7,267 nt of DNA from Planctomycetota bacterium (GCA_027011425.1 JALUZX010000577.1:1-7267); one strand, 5' to 3'. Positions 1 through 7,266 are shown, counted from the first letter of the stretch. A program made the numbers and translations. The notes: generated by a model not told the origin, from the letters alone.

Positions 1-1
1 C

Positions 2-2176
2 GGTCCCGGCGGAAAGGGAGGGACGGCTCTCCCCTACGAGTCGGCCTTCACGGTGGACAACCCGGCTTCCGTAAAGCGGAGCCAGGTGATCCAGGTCTCC
101 ATTCCCTTTCCTCGAGGGAAGGTCTCCAGTCTGGACAAGATGTCCGTCAAGGACCATTCCACGTGCTGGCGGATCCTGGAGAGGTGGCCCGACGGGTCCG
201 TCCGGGTGGCCCAGGCCCAGTTCACCGATACCCTGGGGCCGAATGAGTCCAGGCGTTACGAGGTGGTTTCAGGGACGGACGCGTGGAAGGGGAAGTTCGA
301 GCGGAATCCCTGGGTTGCGTCCCTATGGAAGGGTTTCAGCATGGTCACGGAGGTCAAGGACGTGGACGGCGTTCCCTATTACGCCGCCTTGACGGGAGCG
401 CCCGAAGTCCTGGAGGAGACTCCCCTTGTCAAGACGGTCCGCTACCATTCCTACCACGTCAACCCAGACCCCAACGCCGGGATCAAGCGGGACTTCCTCT
501 CCCTTACGGTCTATCTCACCGAATACCGGACCTTCCCGGTGGTCAAGGTGGACCTTGTGCTCGGCAACGACTACCTGGGAGCCGACGACCCGGGAGGCTC
601 CAAGGACCCCAACCTCTATCCCTTGATGGACGTCTACATCAAGGAGTTCAACCTCCTGGTGGAGAACAATCCCGTCCTCTTCCGGTTCGCGGCGCAGAAC
701 GAGATCGGGAAGCCCCAGGACAGGGGGAACGGAATCGTTGCATACCCTCTCCTCGAGGACACCTTCCTCGGAGACGGCCAGGACAAGAAGTGGACCGCCC
801 TGGTCCTCTTCCTCCATCCCAACGGCGATCCCTCCCAGAAGGCCCAGGTCATGAACACCTGGACGGCCATGGCCAATCATCCCCTTCATCCCCTGGCCAC
901 TCTCAAGGCCTGGAGGGGAAGCGGCGCCATGGGAATCTTCGGCGGCCCGGTGGATCCTCCTTCCAGCGGCAAGGAATGGGCGCAGAAGGAATACGAGAGC
1001 TGGCTGGCCAAGGACCATTTCGGGCCCTTCGGGTCCTGGGGGGAGGTCAAGTATACCCACACCACGGGCACCCCCCGGAACGGCCCTTTCACGGACGTGA
1101 TGCTTCATATTGTGCAGACCGGCAACCAGAAACTGGTAAACAAGCTCGAGGGCATGGCGTGGCAGCAGGCCTGCCGGCCCTACCACCTCTGGAACATCAA
1201 GATCATGCCCGAGGACGACATCTACCTCTGGGGCGGGATTCCCCTTTCGTTGAGGGGAGGATCCACCGTCTCGGCGGAACTCCTGGGCCGGAAGAAACTG
1301 GTGGACAACGATCCTTACAAGCATTGGCGCCGGGGAGTGGGCTGGGGAGGCGAAGGGCCCCACGGCTGGAACGCCTACGACCGGGAACACTGGACGACGG
1401 ACATCCTCTTCGATTATTGGACCCTGACCGGGGACTGGTGGGCCCACCAGGAGCTGGCAACCATGGGAGAGTGCCTCATGGGGCTCATGCGTCCGGTCAA
1501 GTATTCCACGCGCTGGCCCCAGGCGGCCCGCTGCGAGGGGTGGACCCTAATGAGCGCCGTGCAGGTCTGGCTGGCCACCGGAAATGAACGGATCAAGAAT
1601 CATTTCCTTGACAGGATCCACAGGATCATCGAGCCCTACCGGCACAAGGATCATCCTTCCAAGGCCATCTGCTTCCAGTCGGATTACGTGGGAACGGGAT
1701 TTCCCCTGCCCCACAAGTTCTACATCCCCTGGCAGCACGGACCGGTGTTCTACGGGCTGCTGGCGGCGGCCAGGTTCTGGAAGGATTCCGTGGCGGAGTC
1801 GGTGGCGGAGGACACGCTTACCACGATCAAGTACGCCTGGATCCACGACTACAATACGCCCAACATGGGATACGTGGCCGACGGGATCCGTTACTACGTG
1901 CCCGTGGAATACAAGGGCAAACCCATCCCCGCCGATTTCTTCGACAACTGGAAGGGCGTGGGGGTGAAGCTTCCGGGAAGCCCCCTCGGGAGCGTCAACC
2001 TCTTCATCATGGGAGGCCTCTTCCTTCTTTCGGACACCACCAAGAACCGGGCGATCTCGGACGAGGCGGCCCGCCTGGGAGGCATCATGCTCAAGGCCCG
2101 CATTGCGGGCGGAGACGGGTGGCGGTGGGACCGCTGGTCCGCCGTGGTGCCCGAATATCATATTCCCAAGAGCTGA
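2..2176 (+). CDS. Secreted RIFT-barrel/alpha-alpha-toroid protein, exo-rhamnogalacturonan-lyase-like (PcRGLX/YetA type), 5' partial
   Basis: The frame is open from base 2 to the TGA at 2174-2176, giving 724 visible residues. A GTG at 53 could be taken as the start. It is unlikely to be real, because coding similarity to the paralog at 2271-4559 continues upstream of it; aligning the two suggests about 35 residues, mainly the signal peptide, are missing off the left edge. Near the N-terminus, PFPRGK followed about 25 residues later by WPDGSVR is the pattern I associate with the RIFT-barrel domain of PcRGLX/YetA-like proteins (family knowledge). A beta-rich middle follows. The C-terminal half is Trp/His-rich with PHGWNAYDREHWTTD, LTGDWW, YSTRWPQAARCEGW and GTGFPLPHKFYIPWQHGP, typical of an alpha/alpha-toroid carbohydrate enzyme. 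The likely role is cleavage or binding of an extracellular polysaccharide; lyase chemistry and substrate are inferred. It is convergent with its own paralog. A glycoside hydrolase or non-catalytic relative remains possible. Confidence 0.8.
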   Translation, partial: GPGGKGGTALPYESAFTVDNPASVKRSQVIQVSIPFPRGKVSSLDKMSVKDHSTCWRILERWPDGSVRVAQAQFTDTLGPNESRRYEVVSGTDAWKGKFERNPWVASLWKGFSMVTEVKDVDGVPYYAALTGAPEVLEETPLVKTVRYHSYHVNPDPNAGIKRDFLSLTVYLTEYRTFPVVKVDLVLGNDYLGADDPGGSKDPNLYPLMDVYIKEFNLLVENNPVLFRFAAQNEIGKPQDRGNGIVAYPLLEDTFLGDGQDKKWTALVLFLHPNGDPSQKAQVMNTWTAMANHPLHPLATLKAWRGSGAMGIFGGPVDPPSSGKEWAQKEYESWLAKDHFGPFGSWGEVKYTHTTGTPRNGPFTDVMLHIVQTGNQKLVNKLEGMAWQQACRPYHLWNIKIMPEDDIYLWGGIPLSLRGGSTVSAELLGRKKLVDNDPYKHWRRGVGWGGEGPHGWNAYDREHWTTDILFDYWTLTGDWWAHQELATMGECLMGLMRPVKYSTRWPQAARCEGWTLMSAVQVWLATGNERIKNHFLDRIHRIIEPYRHKDHPSKAICFQSDYVGTGFPLPHKFYIPWQHGPVFYGLLAAARFWKDSVAESVAEDTLTTIKYAWIHDYNTPNMGYVADGIRYYVPVEYKGKPIPADFFDNWKGVGVKLPGSPLGSVNLFIMGGLFLLSDTTKNRAISDEAARLGGIMLKARIAGGDGWRWDRWSAVVPEYHIPKS

Positions 2177-2195
2177 AACATTCTGCACGACGTTC

Positions 2196-2212
2196 GGGGG
2201 GCTTCGCCCCCC
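2196..2212. terminator. GC hairpin downstream of the plus-strand gene, possible terminator
   Basis: Six G, then CTTCG, then six C form a 7-bp stem with a 3-base loop, 19 bases after the TGA of the plus-strand gene. Its position between two convergent genes suits a shared transcription end. No run of T follows on either strand, so it is not a canonical intrinsic terminator; it could be Rho-assisted or simply an mRNA 3'-end stabiliser. Confidence 0.35.
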
Positions 2213-2251
2213 TCCGGCGTGCTCTTCGCGGGGTTGTGATGCGCGGCGTTC

Positions 2252-2269
2252 GGGCGCCCTCGGGCGTCC
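2252..2269. terminator. Second hairpin in the convergent spacer
   Basis: GGGCGCC and GGCGTCC flank a 4-base loop and pair over 7 positions, one of them a G-T wobble on the plus strand (A-C mismatch on the minus strand). It lies directly beyond the TAG of the minus-strand gene (stop at 2271-2273). Both this hairpin and the one at 2196-2212 are entered through the same 8-mer, CGTTCGGG, at 2247-2254 and 2191-2198. There is no U-tract. It may be a terminator part or a small degenerate repeat. Confidence 0.25.
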
Positions 2270-2270
2270 C

Positions 2271-4559
2271 CTACGGGTTGCGGGGCGGAACGGGGCCGCC
2301 GGGGATGAGGAAGGTCCACTTGTTCCACTGGCCTTCTTCTCCCCGGCGGTGGGCCTGGAGGAGGAGTTTTCCCAGGTCGCGGGCCATCCTGCGCGATTCC
2401 GGATCCAGGGCGGGCTCCCGGGCTGCCAGGTAGAGGGCCAGGGTGAGGAACTCGTTGGGACCGCCCAGGGGGGAGGAGGCCAGCTTGATCCCGATGGAGG
2501 GATCCTTGTCGAAGACGCCGGCCGGGACGGGCTTCCCCTTGACCTCCACGGGAACGTAATACCGGATGCCCTCCCTGACGATTCGTCCCCCGGGGAGGCG
2601 CACTTCGTGGAGGCGGGCGTAGTCCACGGCCCTCAACGCGGCCCGGCAGAGATCGAGGGCCCCCTGCTCCCCGAAAAACCTCCAGGCGGCCAGCATGCCC
2701 AGGATCAAGGGACCGTGTTGCCAGGGCATGTAGAACTTGTGGGGCATGGGAAAACCGGTCCCGGCGTAATTGGACTGCAGGAACGGCGTCCGCCAGGGCC
2801 GGTCTTTGTGGATGCAGGGGACCAGGATCTCCCGGATCCGGTGACAAAGAAAGTTCTTGTACCGGTCGTCCCCGGTTGCGAGCCAGACCTGCACCAGGGA
2901 CTGAGCAACCCAGCCCTCGCACCGGGCGGCCTGGGGCCAGCGGGTGGAGTAGCGGAAGGGCCGGAGCATGCCCATGGCGCATTCCCCCAGGAGCCTCAGC
3001 TCGTCCCGGCACCACCAGTCACCCGTGGCCAACCAGGCGTCGAAGAGAAGATCCGTGGTCCAGTGCTCGTTGTCGTAGGCGTTCCAGCCGTGGGGCCTGT
3101 CGCGGCTGTATTCGGCGCCCCGCGCCCACTTGCGGTAGGGCATCTTTGCGTAGAGGGCCCGCCTTCCCAGGGTCTCCGAATCGGCCGGAACGATCCGGGC
3201 CCAGGAGGGCCGGAGGGGGAGGCCTCCCCAGAGCCGCAGGTCCTGGTCCTTTGCCACCTGGAGACCCCAGAGGTGGTAGGGGCGGCAGGCCTGCTGGCCC
3301 GCCTTGCCGAGCAGGGGAAGGAGGAGAAAGGACCGGTTGGTCTGGACGGCGTGGACCCAGCCGGGACTGCAGGGGGTGTTCCTGGGGGTGCCGGTGGTGG
3401 CCGTTTCCTTCACGTCCCCCCAGGAGCCGAAGGGGCCGAACCAGGGCTTGCCCTGCCAGCGTTGGAATTCCCTCCTTGCCCGAAGGGGCCAGTCCCGGGG
3501 CGGGTAGGCGGGCCCGCCGTAAAGGGAGAGGGCGCCCGAGGATTCCCAGGCCGCCCCGCCGGCCAGGGGAAGGAGGGGGTGGCCGGCCATGGCCTTCCAT
3601 GTGGAGCGGGCGAGTTTCCTCTCCGGGGCGGGGATCCGCTCCGGCGAGGGAAGCCCGGCGAAGCGCCAGAGCCGGCACTGGCCGTCCCCCAGGTAGGTCC
3701 TTCCCAGGAGGCGCCATACCTTTGCGCCTTCCGGGCCCTTGGCGGGCCCGGACAGGCCGCACTTCTTTGCGAAAAGGGGAAGGAGGGCGAGATCCCCGCC
3801 TTGGACCTCGAAGGAGGCGATGGCCGCGTCGCCCAGGGGATGGAGGTTGGGGTCCTTGGATCCGCCGGGTTTGTCCGCGCCCAGGTAGTCGTCGCCGAGC
3901 ACCAGGTCCACCAGGACCACGGGAGTGGAGGAGAACTCGGTCAGGTAGACCGTAAGGGAAAGAAAGTCCCTCCCGATCCCGGCGCGGGGATCCGGGTTGC
4001 GGTGGTAGGTGTGAAAGCGCCGCACCCGGACCAGGGGGGTCTCTTCAAGGATGACCTCTTCCCCGCCGGGAATGCGGGCCTCGTAGGATGTTCCGAAACG
4101 GTCGGTGACCCTGCTGGTGAGAGCCGGCCCGGCCCTTTTCCCCGGAAGGGGAAAGGGCCTGAAGGGGCCGGCGAGGGCCTTTCCGCGCGCCAGGGAGAGG
4201 CGCACCGCCTGGTTGGGGCCGAGGGAGGCGGGGAACTGGGCCTGGGCCGCCCGCACCGAGCCGTCGGGCCAGCGGCAGAGGATCCTCCATGAAGTAGGTT
4301 TCCCCTTGACCGTCACTCCCGGGAGTGCCTTGAACTTCCCCGGGGGAAAGGGGACGGTGGCCCGGGCGGTTTCCTTCCGGGCCAGGAAGGCCCGGTTGTC
4401 CAGGGTGATGGAGACCTTGGAAAGTTCCCAGGCGGGGGCCTTCGCCTTCCCATTGGGCTCCTGGGGGCGGGCCGGCAAGGTGGAAAAAAGGAAGAGGACC
4501 GCCGTGAAGAGGGGACCCGCCGGTCCCCTCTTCACGGGTTTCGGGCCGGCCCGGTTCAT
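2271..4559 (-). CDS. Secreted RIFT-barrel/alpha-alpha-toroid protein, exo-rhamnogalacturonan-lyase-like, full-length paralog
   Basis: This encodes 762 residues from the ATG at 4557-4559 to the TAG at 2271-2273. An in-frame ATG at 4616 would add 19 residues but overlap the upstream gene by 50 bases. The 4559 start is preferred because it leaves a clean signal peptide: basic KPVKR near residues 7-11, hydrophobic core at about 16-28, probable cleavage near residue 30. The mature protein keeps PFPPGK and WPDGSVR of the RIFT-barrel-type N-terminus, and downstream PHGWNAYDNEHWTTD, YSTRWPQAARCEGW and GTGFPMPHKFYMPWQHGP, matching the paralog at 2-2176. It is therefore likely an exported polysaccharide-active enzyme; lyase activity is inferred. 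The start lies 7 bases after the stop of the TPR/DUF3857 gene, suggesting co-transcription. There is no close Shine-Dalgarno: AAGGGA is 16 bases from the ATG and inside the upstream gene. The first codons contain a strong inverted repeat (4502-4537). Confidence 0.82.
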   Translation of the reverse strand: MNRAGPKPVKRGPAGPLFTAVLFLFSTLPARPQEPNGKAKAPAWELSKVSITLDNRAFLARKETARATVPFPPGKFKALPGVTVKGKPTSWRILCRWPDGSVRAAQAQFPASLGPNQAVRLSLARGKALAGPFRPFPLPGKRAGPALTSRVTDRFGTSYEARIPGGEEVILEETPLVRVRRFHTYHRNPDPRAGIGRDFLSLTVYLTEFSSTPVVLVDLVLGDDYLGADKPGGSKDPNLHPLGDAAIASFEVQGGDLALLPLFAKKCGLSGPAKGPEGAKVWRLLGRTYLGDGQCRLWRFAGLPSPERIPAPERKLARSTWKAMAGHPLLPLAGGAAWESSGALSLYGGPAYPPRDWPLRARREFQRWQGKPWFGPFGSWGDVKETATTGTPRNTPCSPGWVHAVQTNRSFLLLPLLGKAGQQACRPYHLWGLQVAKDQDLRLWGGLPLRPSWARIVPADSETLGRRALYAKMPYRKWARGAEYSRDRPHGWNAYDNEHWTTDLLFDAWLATGDWWCRDELRLLGECAMGMLRPFRYSTRWPQAARCEGWVAQSLVQVWLATGDDRYKNFLCHRIREILVPCIHKDRPWRTPFLQSNYAGTGFPMPHKFYMPWQHGPLILGMLAAWRFFGEQGALDLCRAALRAVDYARLHEVRLPGGRIVREGIRYYVPVEVKGKPVPAGVFDKDPSIGIKLASSPLGGPNEFLTLALYLAAREPALDPESRRMARDLGKLLLQAHRRGEEGQWNKWTFLIPGGPVPPRNP
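4502..4537. repeat. Perfect 16-bp inverted repeat, 4-base loop, within the signal-peptide codons
   Basis: Bases 4502-4517 are exactly complementary to 4522-4537 (11 G/C and 5 A/T pairs) around the loop CGCC. On the minus-strand mRNA the hairpin begins 19 bases after the ATG at 4557-4559 and 29 bases after the upstream gene's stop. Twelve bases beyond it come six U (4484-4489). A shortened copy of the 3' arm (complement of 4491-4500) follows at once and could pair imperfectly with the 5' arm. It is clearly present in the sequence; any role in attenuation or translation control is inferred. Confidence 0.85.
4542..4553. repeat. 12-base perfect palindrome next to the start codon
   Basis: CGGGCCGGCCCG reads identically on both strands and begins three bases inside the start codon of the minus-strand gene. 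It could fold back only as a short 4-bp stem, or be a protein-binding or restriction/modification site. Palindromes built from G and C arise easily in this composition, so it is noted mainly because it sits beside the larger hairpin at 4502-4537. Confidence 0.4.
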
Positions 4560-4566
4560 CCAGGGA

Positions 4567-7266
4567 TCAGCGTTTTCCCTTGGGGGCCAGCACGACCTTG
4601 CGGGCTTCGGCCTCATCGATGGACCGGCATACCGTAATCAAGCGCGGGTAGAGGGAAGGAGGAATCCTTCCCGGTTCCAGCACGAGGTTGCGCTCCACCA
4701 GGAGCTTCCCGTCCTTCATGGTGAAGGCCAGGTTCCAGAAGAGGAAGCGGAAGACCTTCATCCGGCTCTCCGGCCAGTCCCGGATCTCCCAGGCCTCGCC
4801 CGGGTCAAGGGTGACCTTCCAGCGCTGGACCGAGTAGTTCCGGAACGCGAAGGGCCAGATCCTCTTGGGCCGCCGGACGAGGCCGGCCAGGCGGGCCGGG
4901 TGGATCCCCGTGGGCGCGGCGGGCCTTCCCGCCTCGCGCAGGAGGTAGTGGCTGTAGTGCAGGGTGAGGCCCAGGCGGAGGACCGCTTCCGGGGGTTCCA
5001 GGCCGGAGACGGAGAAGTCCCTGAGGAAGGCTCCCCTGAAGAGGGGCGCCACGAGCTGGGCCCGGACGAACATCTCCCGGCGGCTTTCGGGGATCTTTTT
5101 CAGCAGGTCCTTGAGCTGCCAGCCCAGGGGACCGGGGAAGGTCAGGGTGAAGCGCCCCGTGGCGCTCCCCCGTTTCTCCAGGGTGACCGCCCCTTCCACG
5201 AGGAACTGGGCCCGATCGTCCATGTCGACCTGGGGCAGGAAGCGCACCGAGAGGGCCCCTTCCCCGAGGAGGATGGCCGTGGACCCGGCCAGGGCGGGGT
5301 GGACCATCCCGAAGGGGAGATGCCTGGGCATGCCGGCGAAGAACCAGACGGGTTTTCCGTCCCGGGGCTCCAGGAGGAGGGCCGGGAGCTGGAACCAGGT
5401 GGAGAGGGTTTCGGTGTTCCGGAAAGGCGGGAAGGGATCCCGGTCCGTGCCGGGCGCCGCTCCGTGGGCGAAACCCAGGTCCATGGGGATTCCGGCGGCG
5501 TGGAACATGGCGGCCAGGAGGAACCAGCGCCGGCCTTCCCCCTTGAGGAGGATGGAGACCGGGTTGTTGGAGCCCCTGACGTCGTGGACGTGGGCCTGGA
5601 CGAAGTCGTAGATGGCCTTGGCCTTGGCAAGGTCTCCCTTCTTGCCCTTGCAGACTTTCTCCGTGGCCTTTTGGATCTCCACGTAGGGCCTGTAGAGGGG
5701 AAGAAGCCTGGCCCGGAGGGTCCGGGCGCTTTCGGCGGCGGGGCGGTCCTCGCCGTAGAGGGACCAGGGGATGGTCTCCTTCTCCCCGGGCATGTAGGCC
5801 TCCTTGACGATCCGCGGGCGGTTCTTCACCTGGAAGGTGTAGACCACATCCGAGCCTTTCTTCTCGATCTTCGGGCCGGGAAGACCTCCGCCCCAGGCGA
5901 ATCTGCCGCGCCGTTTTTCGGGAAGGATCACGATCAGCCTGCTCCAGAGGAAGGGCTCCTTGACGCTGGAGTAGACGAAGGAGGAGATGTCCCAGGGCGA
6001 GCGGAGGGAGTCGGAGTGATGGTCCAGGCTCACCTCCTCGATGAAGCACCCGGGTTTCAAGTCCGGGATCTGGTAATCGCCCTCGACTTCGATGGGCTCG
6101 CTGATCGTACCGTCGGGAGCCCAGGAGCGAAGGGTCACCACCTCTCCCTGGGGCGTGATGGAACCGTAGTCGTCCACCCCCTGGAGGTCGTTGATCCGCC
6201 GGATCTGGTGGACCTCGCCGATCCAGGAGCCGTCGCGGTGGACCTTGATCACCATGTGGTCCACTACGAGCACCGAGTGGGATTCGCTGTAGGAGGGCTT
6301 CATCTTGAAGTCCCGGATGACTTTCTTGGGGTCCACCCGGAAAGCGGCGAGTTCCGCCGTCCAGTCCCGGCCCTCCAGGAGGGCCGTCCGCCGGCGGAGC
6401 TTGTGCTGGGAGGGGTCGAGGGAGAGGCTCTTCCGGTAGGCCTGAATCGCCTCCTTCTTCCTGCCCATTTCCAGGAGGATGTTTCCTTCCTTCTCGAACC
6501 AGTAAGGATCGTCCGGCTCAAGAGTTTCCAGTTTCCGGATCGACTCCAGGGCTTTTTCGGGTTTGCCCATGTCCAGGGCCAGGTCCGCCCGGCGGGCGAG
6601 AAGGTAGGGATTCATGGGCTCCAGGGCCTTCTCCTTCCGGAGCCATTGGGCCGCTTCCTCCAGTTTCCCCAGGGAGACGGCTGTGTTGCGCGCCCGGGAA
6701 AGGATGAACGTGTCCCCCTGGTCCGCCGCCCAGGCCTTCTTGACCATCTCGTAGGCCCGGGCGTCGTTCCCCAGGTTTTCCAACCGGGACGCTTCGCGAA
6801 GGAGGAAAGTCGGGTGATTCGGGGCGATTTTCAGGATCCCGGCGGCGGTTCTCTCCATTTCCATCTTCCACGAGAGATTCCGGTAAACCCGGTACAGGAT
6901 GTTCATGGCCGGGAGGACCCGGGGGCGCCGGGCGAGGATTTTTGTGAGAGTCCGGACCGCCTCCTCCCCCTTGTCGTCCGCCACGAGGAGATTGGCCATG
7001 TAGAGTCCAGCCTGGACCCCGGCGGCCCCGGGATCCTTCTGCAGGGCTTCCAGGAGGGTCCTGGCCCGGTTCCTCCTGTAGTCCGAGGGAAGGTGCCTGG
7101 CGTTGAGGAGCCTCACGGCGTAGAGCAGGGACCAGGCGGGATCGGGCTTTCCCTTCCAGGCCTTCCGTCCCGCCCGGATCCGGGCGAGGGCCTTGGAGGA
7201 GAAGCCGTTTTCCGCCAGGAGGATCCCCGCCAGCAGGGAGGCCCAAGGCCCCTTTTCGCCCGAGAG
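4567..7266 (-). CDS. TPR - DUF3857 - transglutaminase-like (catalytic residues missing) protein, 5' partial
   Basis: The frame is open from the right edge to the TGA at 4567-4569, 899 visible residues. A GTG at 7116 exists, but 50 further codons upstream are open and helical/TPR-like, so the true start is outside the window. Visible residues about 84-287 are six back-to-back 34-residue TPR units, with one or two more degenerate ones before them. Residues about 320-480 resemble DUF3857 (INDLQGVDDYG, then a strand-rich stretch with LKPG). Residues about 540-670 resemble a transglutaminase core (AKAIYDFVQAHV, HAAGIP), and the tail (LLVERNLVLEPGRIPPSLYP) is typical of the C-terminal part of these proteins. 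The Cys-His-Asp positions appear replaced: GEGRRWF where GDC is expected, WFQ for the His segment and WFFAGM for the Asp segment. There is no Cys in the core, so it is probably a non-enzymatic binding or scaffold protein of the envelope. Export cannot be judged without the N-terminus. It is the likely first gene of an operon with the gene at 2271-4559. Confidence 0.85.
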   Translation of the reverse strand, partial: LSGEKGPWASLLAGILLAENGFSSKALARIRAGRKAWKGKPDPAWSLLYAVRLLNARHLPSDYRRNRARTLLEALQKDPGAAGVQAGLYMANLLVADDKGEEAVRTLTKILARRPRVLPAMNILYRVYRNLSWKMEMERTAAGILKIAPNHPTFLLREASRLENLGNDARAYEMVKKAWAADQGDTFILSRARNTAVSLGKLEEAAQWLRKEKALEPMNPYLLARRADLALDMGKPEKALESIRKLETLEPDDPYWFEKEGNILLEMGRKKEAIQAYRKSLSLDPSQHKLRRRTALLEGRDWTAELAAFRVDPKKVIRDFKMKPSYSESHSVLVVDHMVIKVHRDGSWIGEVHQIRRINDLQGVDDYGSITPQGEVVTLRSWAPDGTISEPIEVEGDYQIPDLKPGCFIEEVSLDHHSDSLRSPWDISSFVYSSVKEPFLWSRLIVILPEKRRGRFAWGGGLPGPKIEKKGSDVVYTFQVKNRPRIVKEAYMPGEKETIPWSLYGEDRPAAESARTLRARLLPLYRPYVEIQKATEKVCKGKKGDLAKAKAIYDFVQAHVHDVRGSNNPVSILLKGEGRRWFLLAAMFHAAGIPMDLGFAHGAAPGTDRDPFPPFRNTETLSTWFQLPALLLEPRDGKPVWFFAGMPRHLPFGMVHPALAGSTAILLGEGALSVRFLPQVDMDDRAQFLVEGAVTLEKRGSATGRFTLTFPGPLGWQLKDLLKKIPESRREMFVRAQLVAPLFRGAFLRDFSVSGLEPPEAVLRLGLTLHYSHYLLREAGRPAAPTGIHPARLAGLVRRPKRIWPFAFRNYSVQRWKVTLDPGEAWEIRDWPESRMKVFRFLFWNLAFTMKDGKLLVERNLVLEPGRIPPSLYPRLITVCRSIDEAEARKVVLAPKGKR

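Noticed and set aside
53..55. GTG at 53 as the start of the first gene
   Set aside because: The frame is open to the window edge, and alignment to the paralog shows homologous mature protein starting before this codon.
323..1447. 374-residue minus-strand frame opposite the first gene
   Set aside because: Antisense to strongly conserved coding sequence, with no recognisable motifs or supporting start context.
283..1587. 434-residue plus-strand frame inside the first gene
   Set aside because: Out of frame with the conserved paralog sequence and rich in Arg, Gly and Pro; a composition artefact.
1511..2942. 14-base inverted repeat (1511-1524 and 2929-2942) as a mobile-element end
   Set aside because: Both copies fall in the same conserved coding motif (RWPQA) of the two paralogs; explained by protein conservation.
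2876..3955. 359-residue plus-strand frame, Arg/Pro-rich
   Set aside because: Antisense shadow of the second paralog with extreme Arg/Pro/Gly composition.
2103..4292. 729-residue open frame on the plus strand opposite the second paralog
   Set aside because: The composition is Gly/Pro/Ala-rich low-complexity without domain motifs, and it lies antisense to a gene with clear homology and a signal peptide. High third-position GC in the real gene removes stops from this frame.
4560..4616. Extended start for the second paralog at 4616
   Set aside because: It would overlap the upstream gene by 50 bases and put a polar stretch before the signal peptide; the ATG at 4559 gives a normal export signal.
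4805..6049. 414-residue minus-strand frame inside the TPR/DUF3857 gene
   Set aside because: Same strand but shifted frame, Pro/Arg/Gly-rich; the overlapping frame carries the TPR and DUF3857 signatures.
7114..7116. GTG at 7116 as the start of the TPR gene
   Set aside because: Fifty more open codons upstream encode TPR-like helices (e.g. LLAGILLAENGF), so the gene begins outside the window.
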